Shown here one piece after another: positions 36,976 through 44,263 of a stretch of DNA of 64,000 bases. The translations under genes were made by a program, and so were the position numbers. Numbering within the stretch: position 1 is the first letter of the stretch; every line of letters begins with the position of its first letter. The stretch lies in contig CBDEHK010000001.1 in the NCBI GenBank assembly GCA_965238305.1, positions 4,464,001 to 4,528,000 of the forward strand, in the 5' to 3' direction. The stretch comes from CBDCGJ01 sp965238305 (GTDB taxonomy: Bacteria; Pseudomonadota; Alphaproteobacteria; GCA-2731375). A model generated the notes under the pieces. That model saw only the letters and a list, made by a program, of their open reading frames with translations, was not told the origin of the DNA and did not search any database.

Positions 36976-38589
36976 CTATGGTACCGGTGGATTGAGGTCA
37001 ATACGTCCGCCAACGCCGGACTTAATGACGATATTACGCCGCGCTCGAATTTCGATATCGCCGGTAAAGGCATCCAACTTGATGGTTGAGCCACGATTAT
37101 CCGTCAGCTCCAAGGACTCCCGCGCCGGCGCATCGTTCAACAAGATGGTCATACCTGACCGTGATCGGATGACTTTTCGGTCGTTGGTTCCAGTGATGTT
37201 GGTTTCCGGTGGCCGCGCCACACCGTTCCAGACCGACCCGACGACCACCGGTTTATTGACGTCACCATCAATGAAGGAAACGACGACTTCATCGCCGATC
37301 TCCGGAAGAAAATAAGCGCCGTAGCTTTCCGTCGTTGTCAGGTCGATGCCAGCGTAGGGCACGCAGACGCGAGCCCATGCCGACATGTTCATTCCGGATA
37401 AGGTAGGGAAGCGCAACCTCACTCGTCCCATGCCGTCGGTATCGACATTATCGAGCACCGTCGCGATGATAAAATCCGATTGCGGATCCTGACGGTCGGG
37501 AGACGGCATGTCACGGATATTTCGCCGCAAAGCCTTCAATATGGATGAGCGAAAACGCTGGGTGATTTCAAATTGTGTAATGTAGCCGTTTTCACCGATC
37601 GAATGTTGGACGCGGCTTAACGTATAGGTCCCGCCGAAACGGTCGCCAACGCCGCGAATTTCGACCTGATCGCCGGCAATTAGGGACGGCGCCCCGATAC
37701 AACTCCCACGGCCTTCAAAAAGCCCGCTCAAAAGCTGCGACAACAGAGATTTCGCGACCACCGCGGCATCGACATAATTGTCGACTTTCTGCTTGCGGAT
37801 GACATAACGGCCCAACGACATGAGCTGATCTTTCAAGGCCGAGCCTACTTTTTCAAGGATCGCTTCCACGTCACCGCCGATAGACAGGACCGGCAGAATT
37901 GAGACAATTTCGTTGGCGAGGCGATAGTCATAATCACGAAGGATTTGAATGCCGACCTGCCCGGCGATCGACAGGCGCGGTTCAAATTCGATCAGATTTT
38001 CGCCGTATTCAAGGATCGTCTTTTGTAACTGCGGACGCGGGAAGCGAAAATACAAGCGGTCCCAATCGACAAAGAGTTCAAAGAAATTCTTCTCAGCCAT
38101 TTCGCTCAGCAAGGCCCAGTCGCTACCGGTTTGCTGAACCGACTCGTGCACCCCCGTCGGCGCCGGGTCGACAATTGGGATAAGGCCATTTTCAGCCGCG
38201 ATAATCGCTGCGATCGCGCTGTCATTCACATACTTGAATGTGAAGCGTTCAGGCTGATTATGACGAAGTTTGTATGATCTATCATAACCTGAAACTTTCA
38301 AAGTCGGCGGAGACGAGGAGGAGAACAAAGGCGCGATCGACGTGATCTCGCCCAACATCATCGGACGCATATTGCCTTTGTAGCCCATGTGTATTTCAAC
38401 TGACTTACCGACATCAAACAAAGAGGATTCACGGAACCTGCCGGCACTATCATCGAGAGTCAGTGAAAACATATCAGCTGCTTCGCTTTTGTTGTCGTAG
38501 GTCACATTGATGATGGCGTCCGATACGTCCGCCGCCAGGGTGAGCCCTTCGACGCGGACGCTAGCAGCCGGTGCGAAATATCCGTTCAT
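36976..38589 (-). CDS. eCIS spike/hub protein (VgrG/gpD-gp5 type, Afp8/Pvc8)
   Basis: About 537 residues from ATG 38589, which follows GGGGAGGTGG; a longer frame to 38622 overlaps the LysM gene. The N-terminal two thirds have the phage late-control D / gp27-like pattern (FSLTLDDSAGRFRESSLFDVGKSVE, IHMGYKG). The C-terminal third is a gp5-type OB fold (MGRVRLRFPTLSG, WARVCVPYAG, LPEIGDEVVVSFIDGDVNKP) with a terminal beta strand leading to the needle (IDLNPPVP). It forms the puncturing hub at the base of the tube. Confidence 0.88.
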   Translation of the reverse strand: MNGYFAPAASVRVEGLTLAADVSDAIINVTYDNKSEAADMFSLTLDDSAGRFRESSLFDVGKSVEIHMGYKGNMRPMMLGEITSIAPLFSSSSPPTLKVSGYDRSYKLRHNQPERFTFKYVNDSAIAAIIAAENGLIPIVDPAPTGVHESVQQTGSDWALLSEMAEKNFFELFVDWDRLYFRFPRPQLQKTILEYGENLIEFEPRLSIAGQVGIQILRDYDYRLANEIVSILPVLSIGGDVEAILEKVGSALKDQLMSLGRYVIRKQKVDNYVDAAVVAKSLLSQLLSGLFEGRGSCIGAPSLIAGDQVEIRGVGDRFGGTYTLSRVQHSIGENGYITQFEITQRFRSSILKALRRNIRDMPSPDRQDPQSDFIIATVLDNVDTDGMGRVRLRFPTLSGMNMSAWARVCVPYAGIDLTTTESYGAYFLPEIGDEVVVSFIDGDVNKPVVVGSVWNGVARPPETNITGTNDRKVIRSRSGMTILLNDAPARESLELTDNRGSTIKLDAFTGDIEIRARRNIVIKSGVGGRIDLNPPVP

Positions 38590-38590
38590 C

Positions 38591-39229
38591 CTATGATCCA
38601 CCTCCCCCGCTACCAGCCCCACCTGACGGCACGATAATTGCTGATCCTGTTGCCAGGTCGAAAGGATCGTCTATCCCGTTGGCTTCCGCTATTACGCGCC
38701 AGGCTTCCGGATCACCCAGAACCGCGCCGGCGACACCGCTTGCTGTGTCGCCAGCTATCACATTGCGGATGGTAGGCGGCCCGACGAACAAGCCATGTTC
38801 AATTTCCACCTGTGCTTCTTCATACTCCTTAAATGCCACCTGAAGCGTTGCGCGGACCGGGCGGCCGTCTTCGAGAAACATTGTAAATCGTTGCGTCACG
38901 CTTTCCAGCAAGCAGCGAAATGCAAATCCGCCCCAGGCGAACAATAACACCGGTGGCGCCCCGCGCCTTGGATCTTCGTCAATCAGCGATACGATCTGGC
39001 TGGTCAATACACGCACGTCGCTACCCGCTTCATAACTGTCGAAAAACAAATCCATGGAAAGGGTAGAGGCCTGCCCGCGCACATATTGCAAAGGTGGACG
39101 AGCCGCCCCTGGAATCGGAATTTCGGCTATTTGATTACCATTCGAAAGAACATATTCCTCAGGATTGAAATTCACTACGAACTGCTCGCCCGTATTTTCA
39201 TTGATGATAGTCGCTTTATCCAAGGCCAT
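38591..39229 (-). CDS. eCIS LysM baseplate protein (Afp7/Pvc7)
   Basis: A 212-residue protein. The N-terminus (INENTGEQFVVNFNPEEYVL, then STLSMDLFFDSYE) matches Afp7-type baseplate components, and residues 150-205 form a LysM-like repeat (VIAGDTASGVAGAVLGDPEAW, SAIIVPSG). In phage and eCIS relatives this protein joins tube and hub. It starts 3 nt downstream of a DUF4157 gene and overlaps the spike gene start. Confidence 0.85.
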   Translation of the reverse strand: MALDKATIINENTGEQFVVNFNPEEYVLSNGNQIAEIPIPGAARPPLQYVRGQASTLSMDLFFDSYEAGSDVRVLTSQIVSLIDEDPRRGAPPVLLFAWGGFAFRCLLESVTQRFTMFLEDGRPVRATLQVAFKEYEEAQVEIEHGLFVGPPTIRNVIAGDTASGVAGAVLGDPEAWRVIAEANGIDDPFDLATGSAIIVPSGGAGSGGGGS

Positions 39230-39232
39230 GAT

Positions 39233-40189
39233 TTATCCACCCCTCTCAAAATCAGTACGCAACCGATCTTTGATATAATCGTACATCTCTTCCTTCAGTT
39301 GGCTGACATCGATGCCCGGGCCGGCGGCGGAATTTTCCCCCGCACCACTGGTGAAATTCTCAGCGGAGGGGCGGTCAGCAACCGCTCTCCGCATAGCAGC
39401 GGGAAGTGCTTGGCGAACCTCAGTGGTCTCAGCCGGCACACGCACACTAGGTCCCGTCCGTATCGGCGGCGGCTGCGGGAGCGTGGCAGTAGCAGCAGCC
39501 GGCACTGGCCGGTGATCGACTTTTCCCCCATGCGGTAGGCTCGTCAATTTTGCACGGGTAATCAATTCCGCGTGCTCGGCTTCGCGTTCATCGGCACGGC
39601 GTAAATTTGGTTTATCCTCTAGCGCTGCCGCCCGTCGCCCAAACTGCGCAGCATGAACTGCTTCATGCGCGAGCAATGGCAGGTCGTGCCTTAAATCGAC
39701 GCCACTCGGCGACGCGACATATGGTCCGATTGACAAACTTACGGCCTGGTATTTTTTCAGCAGGTCGTTCATTGAAGCGCTATCGAGAATGCGCAGCGGC
39801 GGGATCGGCCGCTCGATGATGCGCTCGACAACACGCCTGGATACGCCGTCGAGCTGACGCGAAGGTGTGTTCTGCATCTGCCTCAAGAGATCGGCGCCTG
39901 TCAGATCCTCTTGGACTTCGTCATCTCCCGCTAGGCTGTCCTGATCCGAATTCAGTTTTTGTCCGCTAAGCATCGCTTGCGCGGCGGCGGCACTGGGCGG
40001 GGTGAGATCCATCGACCGTTTCGCAATTGCCGTGGATGCGGAAAGGGTGTCGGGCATATGAACATGCGACACACTCAAACGGCGGGTCCAGTTTTGCAAC
40101 CTCGCCCCCAAAAAACTCTTTTGTGCTTCCGCTAAATCGAATAATGATGCCACTTCACGTCCGCCTGCATTTTCGGATGTGGAACTCAT
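39233..40189 (-). CDS. DUF4157 protein encoded inside the eCIS structural operon
   Basis: A 318-residue protein with the eCIS-associated DUF4157 motif LLAHEAVHAAQF; the zinc-type HEAVH is at residues 175-179. Residues 90-170 supply an upstream part with VVERIIERPIPPLRI. The first 60 residues are helical; the C-terminal ~120 residues are low complexity, with Pro, Ala and Arg. It overlaps the DUF6760 gene by 4 nt and is 3 nt before LysM, so it is cotranscribed with structural genes. It could be a payload loaded early, or a structural or leader component; position sets it apart from the two large DUF4157 proteins across the divergent promoter. Confidence 0.7.
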   Translation of the reverse strand: MSSTSENAGGREVASLFDLAEAQKSFLGARLQNWTRRLSVSHVHMPDTLSASTAIAKRSMDLTPPSAAAAQAMLSGQKLNSDQDSLAGDDEVQEDLTGADLLRQMQNTPSRQLDGVSRRVVERIIERPIPPLRILDSASMNDLLKKYQAVSLSIGPYVASPSGVDLRHDLPLLAHEAVHAAQFGRRAAALEDKPNLRRADEREAEHAELITRAKLTSLPHGGKVDHRPVPAAATATLPQPPPIRTGPSVRVPAETTEVRQALPAAMRRAVADRPSAENFTSGAGENSAAGPGIDVSQLKEEMYDYIKDRLRTDFERGG

Positions 40190-40392
40190 GGGGAAAGCTC
40201 CCCGTCAAGCTTTTGCAACTGTGCAACCCACATGCGTCTTTCGAAATGGCACATCGAAATTATTTCCTCATAACCCCAGTTAAATGCCGATCCGAGTAAC
40301 ACCACCTCCCGCAACAGTTCTTCGCGGGGATGGCTTATTACTCCCCCGGCGGCGCACGCTCCGTTTCGAAACCTTCCCCACAGGCTGGGCAA
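40186..40392 (-). CDS. DUF6760-like small eCIS protein (Afp6/Pvc6)
   Basis: A small protein whose core (VISHPREELLREVVLLGSA, WGYEEIISMCHFERRMW) matches DUF6760 proteins found in eCIS loci. The frame opens with an ATG at 40392, inside the upstream gene, but the first 15 codons look unlike the family. The conserved part begins near 40340 just at the upstream gene's stop, where no ATG, GTG or TTG is available. Expression by a -1 frameshift or by reinitiation is therefore possible. The end overlaps the DUF4157 gene. Confidence 0.65.
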   Translation of the reverse strand: MPSLWGRFRNGACAAGGVISHPREELLREVVLLGSAFNWGYEEIISMCHFERRMWVAQLQKLDGELSP

Positions 40393-40697
40393 GTGACCAG
40401 AACAGTCCCACCACGCCCGTTGATGTCGTTGTAAAACCGATGGAGATATTCCAGATCCTCGACAAACAAATTTTCAACGACCTTCGGTGTGATGTCTTTG
40501 ATTGAGCCTAGGCGGTTCACAACACGTGACAGCAATAGAATAAAAAGATAGGCGGGATTCCGATCGACGCGTACATCGCCGAGTGGCAACAACTCGTCGC
40601 CAGCCGTGGCCAGACGCATCTCGCCTTCACGGTGAAGATCGCCATTTTCGTCAATATAGCCTTTCGGCAATTTGAACTCGTGTTCGACAGTAAGCAC
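40338..40697 (-). CDS. eCIS tail-assembly protein (gpE/gp41-like chaperone)
   Basis: A 119-residue protein. The N-terminus FKLPKGYIDENGDLHREGEMRLATAGDEL is of the phage tail assembly-chaperone (gpE/gp41) type seen in eCIS clusters. A C-terminal CPACGEGF could be half a zinc knuckle. It lies between tube and DUF6760 genes and overlaps the latter in another frame. In phages such proteins keep the tape measure soluble until the tube forms. Confidence 0.65.
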   Translation of the reverse strand: MLTVEHEFKLPKGYIDENGDLHREGEMRLATAGDELLPLGDVRVDRNPAYLFILLLSRVVNRLGSIKDITPKVVENLFVEDLEYLHRFYNDINGRGGTVLVTCPACGEGFETERAPPGE

Positions 40698-40707
40698 GCC
40701 GACCCCT

Positions 40708-41148
40708 TTACGCTTTTAAAAGACCTTCATGAGCCAAGGTCAGCGATTCAATCGCGATCGCGTTAGCAGTGGCATCAAAACTCGGCCCTTCCCACTGTGT
40801 CGGCCAGGCCCGAAAAAAATTCCACCGCAAGATCTCCGTCGAGTTGGCAAGATCAAAGACAACGACCGATCCGTTTTTTCGCATATCTTGACCTGCAACA
40901 ACCGCCTGATGCCATGACCAAAGCTCGTCGGATTCAGTCACGCCGAAACGCAGAACAATATCGGTATACGACGTTCTGCCAGGCATTTTACGAACGGTAG
41001 AATTATCCCCACCCTCTCGGTATTCGATAATTTCAGTCGCAACCTGAAGTCCGTTGCATTCCTGAAATGACGCACGTTCAACGCCGTCCAGCTCGACCAA
41101 AAAATTGTAATTGCGGTAAGGGTCTACACGCAAACCTGTTTCAGACAT
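40708..41148 (-). CDS. eCIS inner tube protein (gp19/Afp1 type)
   Basis: A 146-residue tube protein of the phage T4 gp19 type. Visible family features are RNYNFLVELDGVERASFQECNG at the N-terminus, VEIIEYREGG and LRFGVTESDELW, with the final strand IESLTLAHEGL. It stacks as hexamers to make the needle inside the sheath. It is the only tube gene here, whereas Afp and PVC encode two or three. Confidence 0.9.
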   Translation of the reverse strand: MSETGLRVDPYRNYNFLVELDGVERASFQECNGLQVATEIIEYREGGDNSTVRKMPGRTSYTDIVLRFGVTESDELWSWHQAVVAGQDMRKNGSVVVFDLANSTEILRWNFFRAWPTQWEGPSFDATANAIAIESLTLAHEGLLKA

Positions 41149-41188
41149 TTTTAAACTCCCCTAATTTGTTGGGTTGCAACTGGGCCGA

Positions 41189-43087
41189 TCAGCTTTCGCC
41201 AGCCGACGACCCGCCTTCCCACTGACCAATCCGAATAATGACAAATTCGGCCGGGCGAACGGGTGCTACACCGATTTCAACGATGACCTGACCGAGCTGA
41301 CGGATGGGTTCGGGGTTCAACTCTTCATCACATTTAACATAAAATGCGTCTTCAGCGGTTTTGCCAAACAACGCACCATCACGCCAAACTTGCGTAAGAT
41401 ATTGAGTAATGATGCGCTTGAGTTTTTCCCAAAGTGCTAAATCGTTCGGTTCGAATACAGACCAGCGGATCGACTCCTGAATCGATTCTTCGATCTGCAG
41501 TAGCAGCCTTCGCACATTGATATACCGCCATGGGGTTTCCGCAGGAGGTGACGTCGTGCGCGCACCCCATACACGAGGGCGCACGCTATTGGGGAAAGCA
41601 TGAATGACATTGACGCCTTCGATGTTGAGTTCGCCAAGTTCACCGTCGGTCAGTCTTCGCTCAAGCGCCACCGCCCCCTCGATGATCGTATTGGCTGGCG
41701 CTTTATGCACACCGCGCTGAGCATCGGTTCGAGCGTAAACACCGGCCAAATGCCCGGATGGCGAATCCCTGATCGGGTCCCCACCGGTGGGACCGGCGAT
41801 AGCGATGCGTGGGTAGTAAAGCGCAGCGAAGCCAAGTTGAGATTCTAAACCGGCGCGCTGATCAAGAATGCCGCCTGGCCCAAAGGGCGTCGCGTTGGCT
41901 TGTGGATCCAGGATGGCGAAACGGTCGGCCATTGAACTGCAATGAGCGATAATCGCTTGTTGGGTTGTCAAGTCGGTTCGGTCCGGCGCGGCAACAATAT
42001 TCACATCATCTACACGTGTCAGCTCATCCAGTGCTTGTTGATAATGAGATGCGTTGATTGCTGCCAAATTATCGCTGGTCCCGCCAGCCAAGGCAGTCGC
42101 CGCAATAACTGCCGGACGATTGACCGGTGGCGGCGAAGCTGAAGGCAAATCGGCAAGCTGGGCCGAGACATGCTGTGAATTTACGATCTTGCCGAAATAC
42201 CGACTATGGCGGGTGTCCATCGCAAGGTTGGAAAACGGCTCGGCGGGAAAGCCTGGCCGGTTAATGATCACGCCGAATTCAAACGAAACAATACTCACCG
42301 CCGCATCGCCGTTCGCCATGGTGTAGGTGTTCGACAAGCCGGTTTCGAGAAAAACACGATCGCCAATAAATCCGGCAACAACCAAATTTTCGTTGGTCCC
42401 GCCCTGAGCAATTCTGATCGAACTACCCGCCTCCAGTCCAGCGCCGGATTGCACCCGGAAACTCTCCTGCCCAATCTCCAAATCCGCGATACGCAATATT
42501 CCGGAGCTGTAGGTGCCGGTCAGAAGATCACTTAGAAATATTTCAACGCCCCTGACGCGATCGATTTTCACGCGCTCTGGTTGGCCTTGAATAGTGACAA
42601 TATCACCCGGTCGGAAAGTTGACGCCTGAAGCGGATCAGTGACAACAATAAGGTTATTGGACGCTGTCTGAACGGTCGCAGTCAACCGCGCCGCGTTGGC
42701 GGTGACAATTTGGTGATGCTGGACCTGGGCTGTAATAGTGTTGCCAGCGGGCCCTTCCGCCAACGCCTCAATCAATACGGTATCCAAAGCCGCGCCATCC
42801 GCCAGCATCAAGTGCGCCCGCAAGGCCGTGCCGACCCGTACAATATAAGCAATTGAGCCGCCATTTTGGAAAAACCCATAGGCCGCATGAGCCAAATAAT
42901 GCGGCGGTGCCGATATATAACCGCCGAACGTATCTCTGAACTGGGTAAAATTCGTGATCTTTGTTGGCGTAAATAGCGGCCCGGACAAGGCCGGTCCGAC
43001 AAAAGCTGCCGTGCTTGTGCCCAACGGAACGATAGGGCCTTGCGCAGACTGTTCTTCGATTTTCACGCCGGGACTTTTATATGCCAT
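41189..43087 (-). CDS. eCIS contractile sheath protein (single copy) with inserted beta module
   Basis: A 632-residue sheath protein. The N-terminus (MAYKSPGVKIEEQS, TAAFVGPALSGP) and C-terminal domain (WGARTTSPPAETPWRYINVRRL, then FEPNDLALWEKLK and QLGQVIVEIGVAP) are the phage tail sheath hallmarks. Residues 132-269 are an insert of about 140 residues (FRPGDIVTIQGQPERVKID, LRIADLEIGQESFRV) with beta character. The insert closely resembles one in the second baseplate protein. Afp and PVC have three sheath paralogues; here one does all. The start follows GGAAAGGA. Confidence 0.9.
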   Translation of the reverse strand: MAYKSPGVKIEEQSAQGPIVPLGTSTAAFVGPALSGPLFTPTKITNFTQFRDTFGGYISAPPHYLAHAAYGFFQNGGSIAYIVRVGTALRAHLMLADGAALDTVLIEALAEGPAGNTITAQVQHHQIVTANAARLTATVQTASNNLIVVTDPLQASTFRPGDIVTIQGQPERVKIDRVRGVEIFLSDLLTGTYSSGILRIADLEIGQESFRVQSGAGLEAGSSIRIAQGGTNENLVVAGFIGDRVFLETGLSNTYTMANGDAAVSIVSFEFGVIINRPGFPAEPFSNLAMDTRHSRYFGKIVNSQHVSAQLADLPSASPPPVNRPAVIAATALAGGTSDNLAAINASHYQQALDELTRVDDVNIVAAPDRTDLTTQQAIIAHCSSMADRFAILDPQANATPFGPGGILDQRAGLESQLGFAALYYPRIAIAGPTGGDPIRDSPSGHLAGVYARTDAQRGVHKAPANTIIEGAVALERRLTDGELGELNIEGVNVIHAFPNSVRPRVWGARTTSPPAETPWRYINVRRLLLQIEESIQESIRWSVFEPNDLALWEKLKRIITQYLTQVWRDGALFGKTAEDAFYVKCDEELNPEPIRQLGQVIVEIGVAPVRPAEFVIIRIGQWEGGSSAGES

Positions 43088-43122
43088 CTCAGATCGTCCT
43101 TTCCAAATCGTTGATTAATGTC

Positions 43123-44046
43123 CTATGAAAAAATAATGTCATAGGTTTCCGTTGCACTGGGGACGGTAATGTCGGCAATAACATCACCGCGACCCATTAC
43201 GCGCGCACGCAGCTGGTAAACGCCGGCGCGCAAGCCGTTGAAGGAAAATTGTCCACTTGCATTGGTTTGCGTTTCTTGAAAAGTCAGTCCAGCGACGGAT
43301 CCGATACGCACTGCAACATTGGCGAGCGGTTTCTGCCCACCGTCGGCCATCAGATTGACGCTGTCTAGAACGCTACCGCCAATAACATACAAATTTTCGG
43401 CCGGCACCAGGTTATCTAACTGGCGAAGACCGACTTCAACCGAGGAAACAGGATAAGTAAATGCAACAGGTGAATCCGTCACCGGCAAGGTAATCTCCAC
43501 ACCAAGCGCCGGCCGCCAGGGCTGGTCCATCGTACTCCAAAAGTCTGGTGAACTTGCCACACTTTCCGGCTGTGTAGTATTCGTCGGCAACTCGTCGTCC
43601 GCAAACTCGGCCGGGAACCCGACTGGTAGCGGCGTTGGTTCAAAAATCTTACTAAAAACAAAAGGCTCGCGCGCCATCGACGCACGCACGGCCTCGTAAA
43701 GCAATGCATGTTCAGCCAAGGGCGGCTCTACTGTCGACGACGCGATCGCTGGACTCCACGCCGTTACATAATAGCTACAGGACAGCCGTCTATATGCGCG
43801 TTGTTGGCGAACCCGTCCGTCAATATGCTCAAGAGATCTTTCATTGGATCGCAGTGATCTGTTTTCCCTGATATCCCACAGAAATACATTCAGTGCGTTG
43901 ACTGGTTCGCCGTCCACAGACAATGTTGAAACAAAAGACTTCCAGTTATCATCCGGCGGTTCGAACCGCACCTGCGACTCGCTTACAATCTCGTCAATTT
44001 CCGACAAGAATAATTGCCTGAACAGAAGGTTTGCATATCTCAGCAT
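43123..44046 (-). CDS. eCIS cap/terminator protein (DUF4255, Afp16/Pvc16-like)
   Basis: About 307 residues from ATG 44046; a TTG just before it is also in frame. The N-terminal ~190 residues match DUF4255 (FEPPDDNWKSFVSTLS, NALNVFLWDIRENRSLRS), whose Afp16/Pvc16 members cap the tube end and fix particle length. The C-terminal ~90 residues are a carboxypeptidase regulatory-like Ig domain (VRIGSVAGLTFQETQTN, GQFSFNGLRAGVYQLRA), a less usual addition. It is the first gene of the minus-strand structural operon. Confidence 0.85.
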   Translation of the reverse strand: MLRYANLLFRQLFLSEIDEIVSESQVRFEPPDDNWKSFVSTLSVDGEPVNALNVFLWDIRENRSLRSNERSLEHIDGRVRQQRAYRRLSCSYYVTAWSPAIASSTVEPPLAEHALLYEAVRASMAREPFVFSKIFEPTPLPVGFPAEFADDELPTNTTQPESVASSPDFWSTMDQPWRPALGVEITLPVTDSPVAFTYPVSSVEVGLRQLDNLVPAENLYVIGGSVLDSVNLMADGGQKPLANVAVRIGSVAGLTFQETQTNASGQFSFNGLRAGVYQLRARVMGRGDVIADITVPSATETYDIIFS

Positions 44047-44263
44047 CAACTTTCACAACAAAACGCCTGAACAAGGTCGCGTTTTTCAGTAACATAAAAA
44101 TGAACTAGAGAAATTGAAACTGTACAAACGTACGCGAACGGTACAGACTTGTATAGAGAGAGAGTTCGTAATCTGCAGCGTAATCTACTCGTAATTACAA
44201 AGAAATTTCACCATTACCGAGAATAATATGCGGCAATAGATACAAACGCAACAACCATTCATT
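44047..44263. promoter_or_regulatory. Divergent eCIS promoter region with GTAC-containing palindromes
   Basis: The 217-base gap between the structural operon (minus) and the ATPase/payload unit (plus) is AT-rich. CTGTAC at 44120-44125 and GTACAG at 44141-44146 form an inverted repeat around a CGTACG. A related CTTGTATAG follows. These are candidate operators placed to control both directions. No -35/-10 pair is clear enough to name. Confidence 0.45.

Noticed and set aside
28941..44049. Defective prophage or type VI secretion locus as explanation for the tail genes
   Set aside because: No capsid, portal, terminase, lysis or replication genes, and no TssJLM/ClpV; DUF4255, DUF4157 and Afp-type AAA+ ATPase are eCIS markers.
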